Assembly (NCBI GenBank): GCA_018662825.1 | Contig: JABJFI010000015.1 | Location: 1 to 36,579, forward strand | Direction of reading: 5' to 3' | Origin: Methanobacteriota archaeon | GTDB lineage: Archaea > Thermoplasmatota > Poseidoniia > Poseidoniales > Poseidoniaceae | Length of the DNA stretch: 36,579 bases | In this document: in pieces, positions 27,488 through 35,893 of the stretch | Layout of the letters: each line of letters starts with the position of its first letter | How positions within the stretch are numbered: the first letter of the stretch is position 1 | The notes under the pieces: generated by a model | The model's input: only the letters and a program-made list of their open reading frames with translations | Told to the model about the DNA's origin: nothing | Databases searched by the model: none | Made by a program: the position numbers and the translations under genes

Positions 27488-28312
27488 ATGGCCAAATTCA
27501 AGACCGAGTTTAACACAGACCGCAAAGCAAATGAAATGCGACACGTCGAAGTAGAAATCGATTTTACACCGAATGCACTTGCATCGATTCTCTATCGTCA
27601 AGGCGATACTGTAATCCTAGTATGCTGCACGAAAGAGGCCCGTCTACCAGGATGGTTTCCACGCGACTCGACAAAAGGTTGGGTACACGCAGAATATTCA
27701 TTACTCCCAGGTTCAACTGATTCTCGTTTCCGAAGAGAACGACGAGGGGCGAAAGGACGTACTCAAGAAATCGAACGCCTCATCGCTCGTTCACTACGTG
27801 CTGCTGTTGACCTTGAAGCATTAGGGCCAGTCGCCTTGAATGTTGATTGTGATGTACTCAATGCTGATGGGGGCACACGATGTGCATCGATTACAGCGGC
27901 GAATATCGCCCTAAGATTAGCGGTTCGACGTTTAATTGCGCAAGGAAAATGCCTACCTTTGGATATGCGTCCAACCGAAGACCAACGAAAATCTGGCTGG
28001 ACAGCCCCTTCACTTTCTGAAACGGAAAAAAGCAATCATGAAAATGCTGTCATCCCTCATGATTTAGCAGCAATCTCAGTTGGTCTCATCGATGGTGAAG
28101 TATATTTGGACCTCGATTATGTATTGGATTCAAATGCTGATGTTGACATGAATGTCGTGAAAACCGCAGATGGAAAATACGTAGAAATTCAAGGCACTGG
28201 AGAAGAATCGACATTTTCAAGCGAAGAATTGACTGCTTTGCTTGGAAGGGCGGATGGCGGATTAGATGCTCTGTTTGAAGCTCAAAAGGTAATTCTCGAT
28301 GGAATTGAATGA
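27488..28312 (+). CDS. rph: Ribonuclease PH (bacterial-type)
   Basis: [66 protein letters not shown] and [17 protein letters not shown] are RNase PH hallmarks. Confidence 0.93.
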   Translation: [274 protein letters not shown]

Positions 28313-28344
28313 GATTTGTCTTTTAATCGGTTCAACTTTCTTTG

Positions 28345-28356
28345 GCGAAAGCCTTG
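28345..28356. repeat. GCGAAAGCCTTG, copy upstream of tRNA-Phe
   Basis: Exact 12-mer also found at 28474-28485 downstream of the tRNA. Confidence 0.7.
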
Positions 28357-28385
28357 ATATGGCAGGGGTTATCGCCGAACTGCAC

Positions 28386-28458
28386 GGGTCAGTAGCTTAG
28401 TTGGGAGAGCGCGGCACTGAAGATGCCGAGGTCGCTGGTTCAAGTCCGGCCTGACCCA
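28386..28458 (+). tRNA. tRNA-Phe (anticodon GAA)
   Basis: GGGTCAG-TA-GCTTAGTTGGGAGAGC-G-CGGCA-CTGAAGA-TGCCG-AGGTC-GCTGG-TTCAAGT-CCGGC-CTGACCC-A. CCA not encoded (CCT follows). Confidence 0.94.
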
Positions 28459-28473
28459 CCTCAACTCACTGTT

Positions 28474-28485
28474 GCGAAAGCCTTG
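28474..28485. repeat. GCGAAAGCCTTG, copy downstream of tRNA-Phe
   Basis: Exact 12-mer match to 28345-28356. Confidence 0.7.
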
Positions 28486-28544
28486 GGTCGTAAATACCAG
28501 TTTTCCATCGTTGGGTTCATGTGCTATGCCTTTCTGCTTGAACT

Positions 28545-30668
28545 ATGCCCGAGGTGAAAGGTGATTCCGGTAACGATACTGAGAACATTGACCACGAGGC
28601 AAAAGCCCACAACAAATTAACCAAAGAATTGTTAGAAATTCGGAATCGCCGAAGTGGCGATTCCAAGCAAAATTTTCTTGCAAAGAAGGAAAATTTTGTC
28701 CTCGCAGGCGGAATTATTTACACTGCATTGTATGTGTTACTCATCTTTGGAATGACATCTGGGGCCTTTGGGAACTCAACTGCAATCGATCATTCGGCTT
28801 CGAAAACATTCCTTGATATCGGTGGCGAATGTGAAGAAATTACCGATGAACCTTGGATTCACATTTACCCGAATGAAGATGCTGGGACGTTCTCAATGTA
28901 TGGTTATAATCTTCCAAGTGGTTATGCTGAAGGAACTTATACAATTGAACAAATCGATGAATCCGGAGTAAGAGTAGAATCATGGTCGAACAGTTCAACC
29001 AGATTTATCAGCCCAACAGGTGAATCTAATTCTGGACGAATGTATTTCTCAGCACCATTTATTGAACTAGAAGAAGGTCACTATGACTTGAAATATTCAA
29101 TTACAGTTTATAATCACTCAAATTCTTCTGACCCGAATACTACCATCGTGGAAGGTGGAAATGAAATTTTCAAAAGTGTCGAATTTGAGTTGGACATCTC
29201 AAAACAAGCTTTAGCCTTTTTACCATTCGTTGATTCAGAAAAGAAGCACCAAGTTCGATTGTTGGAAACTGGTGCCCGTTCCTGTTGGGGTGTTCAAGAC
29301 CTCGGAAATTGGGGATATGTGTTGATTGGAGCAGAATTAGGAGGCGGTAGAGAAACTGCAATGCTCGCAGGTGGGGCCGCAGGAATCCCTGCATGGTGGA
29401 TGGCTTTTTCCTCACTTTCCCTTTCTGCAATCACGTTATTGATAATCTATCCACTGATGTACAAAGTCTACCATCAAGATAGTGACGACATACTCTCAAG
29501 AACTCATATCTCTCGGTTAGTTGAAGATTCCATTCACAAAACAGCGAATCGATTGAACATTGAAATCGACTGGGAATTGTATAAAATTGAGCCTAGGGAT
29601 TTGTCTATTGACATCATGGTACCCTACAAAAACACTCAATCTACACTTTCAGACAGCAAAGATGTTCGTTCGGAAGTCCTTCGTGAAGTTCTTGAAGAAT
29701 TCGCGATATTCCGTGTATTCAAGCCAGTTCAACTTACCGTTCGAACCATTGGAGTAAATCAAGCGATTGATTTTGAATCCGGTGTTGGTATTGGAACTTC
29801 AAACGAACATGATGGAGATGAAGAGGAGCAGAATTATTCGGATTTCTTTTCCGAATTGCATACGCTCTCTCGTGTGGAAGAAGAAGTTAGAGAAAGTTTA
29901 GAATTGTTCTTCGCACGCCGAAATGATTTGAATATGGAAGCAGCCGTGGTAACAAGTGATGACCGTGTAATCTTTGTTTCAGTCATTTACCGCCCTACGC
30001 AACGCTTTGCATTCTTTAGATTCAAGAAAACACGTGATGAAGTACAAACTGAACTTCACCGCTTCATATCGAAGCGAAATTCCGATCTATTAGGGTCACA
30101 AGAATTGATTGTCAAAGGACGTAACCAAGTTTCAACATTGTCAGAACGTTCTGGAGCCGGCCGCGTAGAACGTGATTTGAATAATGATGAACGGATTGTC
30201 GCCGTTGCTAAACAAGATGGTTTTGGTGGAAAGATGCTCCAAACTAAATTCCTTGGTGATACGCTCTCAACTGTAGAATACATGGCCAATGAAAAGCGTG
30301 AAATGATCAATAAATGGGGATTCTGGGGCTTAATTGTCTTTGTTTGGATTCCGTTTATGGCTTCAGGAGTATTAGTTGGAGCCATGCTTGGTCTATTATC
30401 TCGAATGAATTTCATGCGCGTACTAAGCGCTACGGCTATTGGAGGTGCAATTGCCTCAATAACATGGGCCTATACTGCTGAAGGAATTGTTAAGTTCATG
30501 CACCAGTACAAATTAGAAGCGGTTATTCCTTTGATCATTGTTGTATTTATCGGTGCGGCGTTCCTTCACATTCGTTCAACAAAGATGCGACGCCAAACAG
30601 AATTATTCGAAGACACACTGCTAGACAATTTCCACGCAAACATCCAAGCCAAATACGGCGCAGAGTGA
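28545..30668 (+). CDS. Multi-domain membrane protein with extracytoplasmic domain and Sm_multidrug_ex-like C-terminal TM domain
   Basis: TM near aa 50-75, extracytoplasmic beta-rich region, second TM (AFSSLSLSAITLLIIYPLMY), cytoplasmic region, then KWGFWGLIVFVWIPFMASGVLVGAMLGLLSRMNFMRVLSATAIGG. Confidence 0.7.
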   Translation: MPEVKGDSGNDTENIDHEAKAHNKLTKELLEIRNRRSGDSKQNFLAKKENFVLAGGIIYTALYVLLIFGMTSGAFGNSTAIDHSASKTFLDIGGECEEITDEPWIHIYPNEDAGTFSMYGYNLPSGYAEGTYTIEQIDESGVRVESWSNSSTRFISPTGESNSGRMYFSAPFIELEEGHYDLKYSITVYNHSNSSDPNTTIVEGGNEIFKSVEFELDISKQALAFLPFVDSEKKHQVRLLETGARSCWGVQDLGNWGYVLIGAELGGGRETAMLAGGAAGIPAWWMAFSSLSLSAITLLIIYPLMYKVYHQDSDDILSRTHISRLVEDSIHKTANRLNIEIDWELYKIEPRDLSIDIMVPYKNTQSTLSDSKDVRSEVLREVLEEFAIFRVFKPVQLTVRTIGVNQAIDFESGVGIGTSNEHDGDEEEQNYSDFFSELHTLSRVEEEVRESLELFFARRNDLNMEAAVVTSDDRVIFVSVIYRPTQRFAFFRFKKTRDEVQTELHRFISKRNSDLLGSQELIVKGRNQVSTLSERSGAGRVERDLNNDERIVAVAKQDGFGGKMLQTKFLGDTLSTVEYMANEKREMINKWGFWGLIVFVWIPFMASGVLVGAMLGLLSRMNFMRVLSATAIGGAIASITWAYTAEGIVKFMHQYKLEAVIPLIIVVFIGAAFLHIRSTKMRRQTELFEDTLLDNFHANIQAKYGAE

Positions 30669-30681
30669 TGGAGTTGAATCA

Positions 30682-31266
30682 ATGGATTCTATCCAACAAT
30701 TGCTTGGGAATGAGACCCATTGTGGGGAACACGCAATACTTGGAATTGTGACTATCAGTGACCGAGCCAGTTCAGGTACATACCAAGATGAAGGAGGACC
30801 GGCGATTCTTGCTTTTTTCCAAGCCTGTTTAGCAAGTCCATCAACTGTTCATTACAGATGTGTTCAAGATGACCAAGATACCATTGAACAGACCCTCATC
30901 GAACTGAGTGATGAATTTGGGTGCCATGTAATTGTTACAACGGGTGGAACTGGCCCAGCAAAACGTGATGTTACTCCAGAGGCAACAGAGAATGTTTGTG
31001 AAAAAATTCTTCCCGGCTTCGGCGAGCAGATGAGAGCAATTTCATTGAACTATGTCCCCACCGCAATTCTCTCTCGACAAATTGGAGGGATTCGTGGTTC
31101 TTGTCTTCTCTTTAACCTCCCAGGCCGGCCAAAATCAATACGAGAAACCATTGATGAGTTATGGAAGTCAGTTCCATATTGTGTCGACCTTATTGGTGGA
31201 CCTTACATCGATACCGTTGACCATGTATGTGATGCATTCCGACCAAAATCAGCCCGTCGTCGTTAA
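30682..31266 (+). CDS. MogA/MoaB-family molybdopterin biosynthesis protein
   Basis: GIVTISDRASSGTYQDEGGPAI, VIVTTGGTGPAKRDVTPEATE and FNLPGRPKSIRETIDEL. Confidence 0.93.
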   Translation: MDSIQQLLGNETHCGEHAILGIVTISDRASSGTYQDEGGPAILAFFQACLASPSTVHYRCVQDDQDTIEQTLIELSDEFGCHVIVTTGGTGPAKRDVTPEATENVCEKILPGFGEQMRAISLNYVPTAILSRQIGGIRGSCLLFNLPGRPKSIRETIDELWKSVPYCVDLIGGPYIDTVDHVCDAFRPKSARRR

Positions 31267-31294
31267 GAGATGAAAGGGAGAGTTCATTGAGTGG

Positions 31295-32734
31295 ATGCGC
31301 TCAAACCCCAACATGGAGTCTGTACGTAGCCTAGGCCATTTGCTCATTCTTGGTGCAACTGTTGTCATGACCGATTCAACACGTCTAGCAGATGTACGTG
31401 TTTCAAATGGAATCGTTGAGGCTATTTCTGAGCCAAATCAACTTCAACCCCATGATGATGAATTACTCATCGATGGCTCGGGTTTGCATCTTCTCCCAGG
31501 CATCATTGACCCACAAGTACATTTTCGCGACCCTGGGCAACCAGAAAAAGAAGATCTCGAAAGCGGTTCTGCCGCTGCTGTGAGTGGGGGCGTAACTTCA
31601 TTTCTCGACATGCCAAATAACAAACCTGCCATCACAGACATGGCTGGAATGCAAATGAAACTCGATACTGCCGCTGCAAAATGTGTGAATAACTATGGTT
31701 TCTTTATTGGAGCAACACCCGACAATGTGAATGACCTATTGGAAGTTGTTGGGACGCCTGAAGCACCTCTGTCAATCCCCGGGATTTGTGGAATCAAGGT
31801 ATTCATGGGGTCTTCAACTGGTACATTATTGGTTAATGAAAAAGAAGCTTTAGAGACTATTTTTTCCAAGACTGCTGGACTCATTGCAGTTCATGCTGAG
31901 GATGAGAAACGCTTGAACACGCGATTCCCAGACTTTGAGCATCGAACTGATATCGCTGCACATGCTGAATGGAGAGATGATATCACGGCATTGCTAGCTA
32001 CGCAACTGGCTGTTGAATTGGCTCAAACCTATAACCACAGGCTACACATTCTTCATTTGACATCAGGCCTTGAAGCGGATTGGTTGAATGGAATTACAAC
32101 ATTGCCATCACAAGCTGGAGAAGGTGCCATCATTACGACAGAAGCACTTCCTCAACATCTAACATTTGACGAAAAGGATGTTGAACAACAGGGTACTCGA
32201 TTGAAAATGAACCCACCGATTCGTTATCAAGCAGACAAGGAAATTCTTTGGAAGCGTTTACTTGATGGAACTATTCAATGCTTGGCCACCGATCATGCCC
32301 CACATACCTTAGAATCCAAAGAACTTGGTTTCCCTCGAGCACCGAGTGGCATGCCTGGTGTAGAATCCTCGCTTGCGGTTATGCTTACTCATGCTAAAGC
32401 GGGACACTGTACAATTGAACAAGTTGTTCAGTGGATGTCTACCAATGTAGCAGATTGCTACAACATGATTGGGAAGGGGCGTATCGAGGTAGGGGCAGAT
32501 GCTGATTTTGTCTTGGTAGATATGGACACGGAACAGGAAGTAAAAGATGAATATGCGTGGTCTCGAGTTGGCTGGAATCCATTCAATGGTCGTGAATTGG
32601 TAGGATGGACAAAAATGACGATTGTTGGAGGTGTTCCTGTATTCGAACGAACAGATGCTACTGGACCAAAAGGGTGTATTTTGGTTGAAAAAGGGACTTC
32701 TGGCACTCCAATTCTCATGGCACCATGGAAATAA
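31295..32734 (+). CDS. pyrC: Dihydroorotase
   Basis: LLPGIIDPQVHFRDPGQPEKEDLESGSAAAVSGGVTSFLDMPNNKPA, ATDHAPHT and GMPGVESSL. The start could be ATG 31310. Confidence 0.94.
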   Translation: MRSNPNMESVRSLGHLLILGATVVMTDSTRLADVRVSNGIVEAISEPNQLQPHDDELLIDGSGLHLLPGIIDPQVHFRDPGQPEKEDLESGSAAAVSGGVTSFLDMPNNKPAITDMAGMQMKLDTAAAKCVNNYGFFIGATPDNVNDLLEVVGTPEAPLSIPGICGIKVFMGSSTGTLLVNEKEALETIFSKTAGLIAVHAEDEKRLNTRFPDFEHRTDIAAHAEWRDDITALLATQLAVELAQTYNHRLHILHLTSGLEADWLNGITTLPSQAGEGAIITTEALPQHLTFDEKDVEQQGTRLKMNPPIRYQADKEILWKRLLDGTIQCLATDHAPHTLESKELGFPRAPSGMPGVESSLAVMLTHAKAGHCTIEQVVQWMSTNVADCYNMIGKGRIEVGADADFVLVDMDTEQEVKDEYAWSRVGWNPFNGRELVGWTKMTIVGGVPVFERTDATGPKGCILVEKGTSGTPILMAPWK

Positions 32735-32814
32735 TTGCCCAAATCAGTGATTTTACCGAACTTTTGAGATATAACTATACGCTCAACCCGAATATTTGCG
32801 GTTAGGGTTACTAT

Positions 32815-33102
32815 ATGAGTTGGCTAGAAGAAAATATTGGAGAAGGATATCAACAGGTTGTGGTTGGGTTTAGCATTTTTATTATTGGTGCTTTACTTGG
32901 CTGGATGCAAGCGGCTGATAGTATGATGACTGCAGCAGATGTTTACATGCCCGCAGTCATAATGCTATCTGGTGCAATGATTACAATGTTGGGAATATCA
33001 TTTGGCACAGAAAGTGAAGAAGACAGAACTGATGATTTGATGAATGCTATCAACGAACTTACAGCACGTATGAATTCGATGTTGGGTTCTGAAGAAGAGT
33101 GA
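32815..33102 (+). CDS. Small two-TM membrane protein, 95 aa
   Basis: Two hydrophobic segments (VVVGFSIFIIGALLGWM, PAVIMLSGAMITMLGISFG) and an acidic C-terminus. Abuts the convergent neighbour directly. Confidence 0.65.
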   Translation: MSWLEENIGEGYQQVVVGFSIFIIGALLGWMQAADSMMTAADVYMPAVIMLSGAMITMLGISFGTESEEDRTDDLMNAINELTARMNSMLGSEEE

Positions 33103-34599
33103 TTACAAACCATACAAAGAACCATATTTTTCTTCGACATAACGAAGGAAAGGTTCGGGTGAAGGTGGCGAGCCTGTGGCAAATTCAATAAGTTTGGCAG
33201 GAGACATTTTGCTCCCTTGCTGATGGATTCTTGGACGTAGCCATTGAAGTAAACTGGACCAATCACCTGAAGAAATAATGTGGTCAATATCACCTAAATC
33301 AACAGCCATTGATTCGAGTAACTGAGCCGCATACAGATTACCCAAGGTATAGGTTGGGAAGTATCCAAAGGCACCCATCGACCAATGAATATCTTGTAAG
33401 CATCCAACTCGGTCTTCTGGAACTGAAACACCAAACCATTCTTCAAACATCGAATTCCAAGTTTCGGGCAATTTTGAAATCGGTAAATTCTCATTGAATA
33501 TTTTCTTTTCTATTTCATACCGGAGCATAACATGTAAGTTATAAGTTACTTCGTCTGCTTCAACGCGTATAAAGCCCTTTGAAACTGTATTTGCAATTCG
33601 GTTCAAAGTTGCAGGATCCCAATCTGGAGCACTTGGGAAATGTTCTCTAAACCAAGGTAAAGCAACATTCCAAAATTCGGTTGTACGACCAATTTGATTT
33701 TCCCAGAATCTACTTTGTGATTCATGAACGCCAAGTGAAACAGCCGCCCCCCTAGGTGTTAGAGAGAATTCTTTCGCAAGACCCTGTTCATACAATGCAT
33801 GCCCCGTTTCATGCATAACTGCGTAGAGACAGGAAAATGGGTCAAGTTCATCGAAACGGGTAGTGAATCGTGTATCTCCTGGCCAAAGTCCTGCAGAGAA
33901 AGGGTGCGTGGACGCATCCATTCTTCCAGCATCAAAATCAAATCCCATCGCTTTAGAAACCTTAGTGCAAAATTCAGTTTGTGCATCTATTGGAAAACGG
34001 AGTCCCTCGGGCAATACCAATTCGGGATTGGTTTGTTGTGCAATTGTGATTTTCTGAAGAAGTGGTACGAGACGGGAGCGTAATCCGGCGAAAAGAGGGT
34101 CGTAGTCAGTCACTTTCATTCCAACTTCATAGTCATCAAGAAGAATGTCGTATGGATTATCTTGGCCTCCATAATATGCAATCTTTTCTTTTGTCATGGA
34201 AATGAGGTTTTCAAGTTGCGGTAGAAATGCATTGAAATCTGAATTCTGTCTGGCTTTCTGCCAGGATAAGAGGGCTTCAGATTTGGCTTTTGCAAATGTT
34301 GCGACAAACTCGGAAGGCAATAATACAGCTTTATCATAAGCCCTACGCATTTCACGAACATTTGCTTCTTGGTCTTCATTCAAGGTTTCATCTTGCTCGA
34401 GAGCATTCAACATTTGACCCATAACTGGATCTATTATTCTATTATGATGTTCGGCAGCAAGCCATGAGAGTATATCTGAACGTGCATCTGAGCCCTTTAC
34501 AGGCATTATAGTCTCTTGATCCCATCCCAAATGGCCCTGTAATGCCGCAAGACGATGGATGTCTTTGACGCGTTCTATGAATTCGGAGTACTCTTGCAT
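33103..34599 (-). CDS. M32-family carboxypeptidase
   Basis: HLGWDQETIMPVKGSDAR, MHETGHALYEQG (HExxH), GVHESQSRFWENQIGR and VRVEADEVTYNLHVMLRYEIE-like motif. Start placed at MQEYSE inside ORF 33103..34632. Confidence 0.93.
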   Translation of the reverse strand: MQEYSEFIERVKDIHRLAALQGHLGWDQETIMPVKGSDARSDILSWLAAEHHNRIIDPVMGQMLNALEQDETLNEDQEANVREMRRAYDKAVLLPSEFVATFAKAKSEALLSWQKARQNSDFNAFLPQLENLISMTKEKIAYYGGQDNPYDILLDDYEVGMKVTDYDPLFAGLRSRLVPLLQKITIAQQTNPELVLPEGLRFPIDAQTEFCTKVSKAMGFDFDAGRMDASTHPFSAGLWPGDTRFTTRFDELDPFSCLYAVMHETGHALYEQGLAKEFSLTPRGAAVSLGVHESQSRFWENQIGRTTEFWNVALPWFREHFPSAPDWDPATLNRIANTVSKGFIRVEADEVTYNLHVMLRYEIEKKIFNENLPISKLPETWNSMFEEWFGVSVPEDRVGCLQDIHWSMGAFGYFPTYTLGNLYAAQLLESMAVDLGDIDHIISSGDWSSLLQWLRPRIHQQGSKMSPAKLIEFATGSPPSPEPFLRYVEEKYGSLYGL

Positions 34600-34720
34600 G
34601 TTTAGAGCCATACCAAACTCCATGATGAACACTTGTACTCCACTCTTTCAAAATGGGAATGGATTTCTTTTCCAGATATTAGTGCCACACATTGAAGGCA
34701 TACGTCCCCCTCCCAGTTGC

Positions 34721-35893
34721 ATGGTGCGACCTTTCTCCCGTAAGGCGAAGAAAATTACGCCATTAAAGATTGAAGATGACGAACTCGAAGAGGTCGTTGA
34801 TGCGGTGAAAGAAATCGGAGAAGAACCCGTTGATATTATGGGACAACCAAATGATGATGCGATTCAAGAAGTTGTTCCCTTTGATGAACTTTCTATAGAA
34901 GAAGTTGCTAGGCAACTTAAAGTAAGTGCTGAAATGGTAATAAAAACCTGTATGGATGTTCGAAGAGGCGAAAATGTCCTCATTGTCTGTGATCCAACTA
35001 CTGGCGAGATTGGGCAGGCATTGCACGAAGCGGCAAACGAGCGTTCAGACCGTGTACTCCTTATCGTCATGCCAAAAGCACGTCATCATGGAGAAGAACC
35101 TCCTTCTCCGGTTGCCAACTTGATGCGTCAGCAACAAGTCATCATCGCTCCTACTCGTTATTCGTTAACACATACTCGAGCAATTCGGCAATCACTTCGA
35201 GAAGGTTCTCGTGTTACAACAATGCCTGGAATGACAAATGAAATGTTCAGTCGTGGTGGAATGTCAGCAGATTTCTCAGAAATAAAACAGAAGATTAGCG
35301 ACCTCGGGCCTTATTTCCGACGTAGGAGAATCGTCAAAGTAACTTCTGAACAGGGAACTGATGTGTCATTTGAAGTCAATTGGCGCGAATGGAAACTGGA
35401 TGATAATGGCATTTGTAATCGCCCAAAGATGCTGACCAATCTCCCTGCTGGAAAGGCCTTCATAATGCCACGGGAAGGGTCGATGAATGGCACTGTAGTT
35501 ATCGATGGCTCTTGGGAGTCAAATTTGGTCGATGAACCAATTACGCTGATTATTGAGGATGGGATGATTATGGATGTCAAAGGTGGAACAATTGCTGCAA
35601 CGATTCGTCAAGAATTTGGTGAGGCTGCCAAACGTCTTCGCTCTAAAGATAGAGAAAATGTATGGACTATGGCTGAATTTGGTTTTGGAATGAATCCACA
35701 AGCACGGCTTTCTGGTAATGTTCTTGAAGATGAGAAACGGCTTGGAACCTGCTATTTCTCAGTAGGTGATAATACAGCACTAGGTGGCAATTCAGCAGTT
35801 GGAATTCATATTCCTGGAGTTCTAAAAAATGCCAGCGTTTGGCTTGATGACACCCAATTTATTTCCAAGGGTGAATTCAGCCTTTGGGAATAA
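34721..35893 (+). CDS. M29-like (aminopeptidase T, COG2309) family protein, possibly non-catalytic
   Basis: MAEFGFGMNPQARLSGNVLEDEKRLGTCYFSVGDNTALGGNSAVGIHIPGVLKNASVWLDD aligns with M29 C-termini. Start taken as ATG 34721 in ORF 34559..35893. Confidence 0.75.
   Translation: MVRPFSRKAKKITPLKIEDDELEEVVDAVKEIGEEPVDIMGQPNDDAIQEVVPFDELSIEEVARQLKVSAEMVIKTCMDVRRGENVLIVCDPTTGEIGQALHEAANERSDRVLLIVMPKARHHGEEPPSPVANLMRQQQVIIAPTRYSLTHTRAIRQSLREGSRVTTMPGMTNEMFSRGGMSADFSEIKQKISDLGPYFRRRRIVKVTSEQGTDVSFEVNWREWKLDDNGICNRPKMLTNLPAGKAFIMPREGSMNGTVVIDGSWESNLVDEPITLIIEDGMIMDVKGGTIAATIRQEFGEAAKRLRSKDRENVWTMAEFGFGMNPQARLSGNVLEDEKRLGTCYFSVGDNTALGGNSAVGIHIPGVLKNASVWLDDTQFISKGEFSLWE

Noticed and set aside
28386-28458. 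tRNA-Phe flanking repeats as a proviral attachment site
   Set aside because: The repeats do not include the tRNA 3' end and no integrase or island lies beside them, so kept only as an unexplained repeat.
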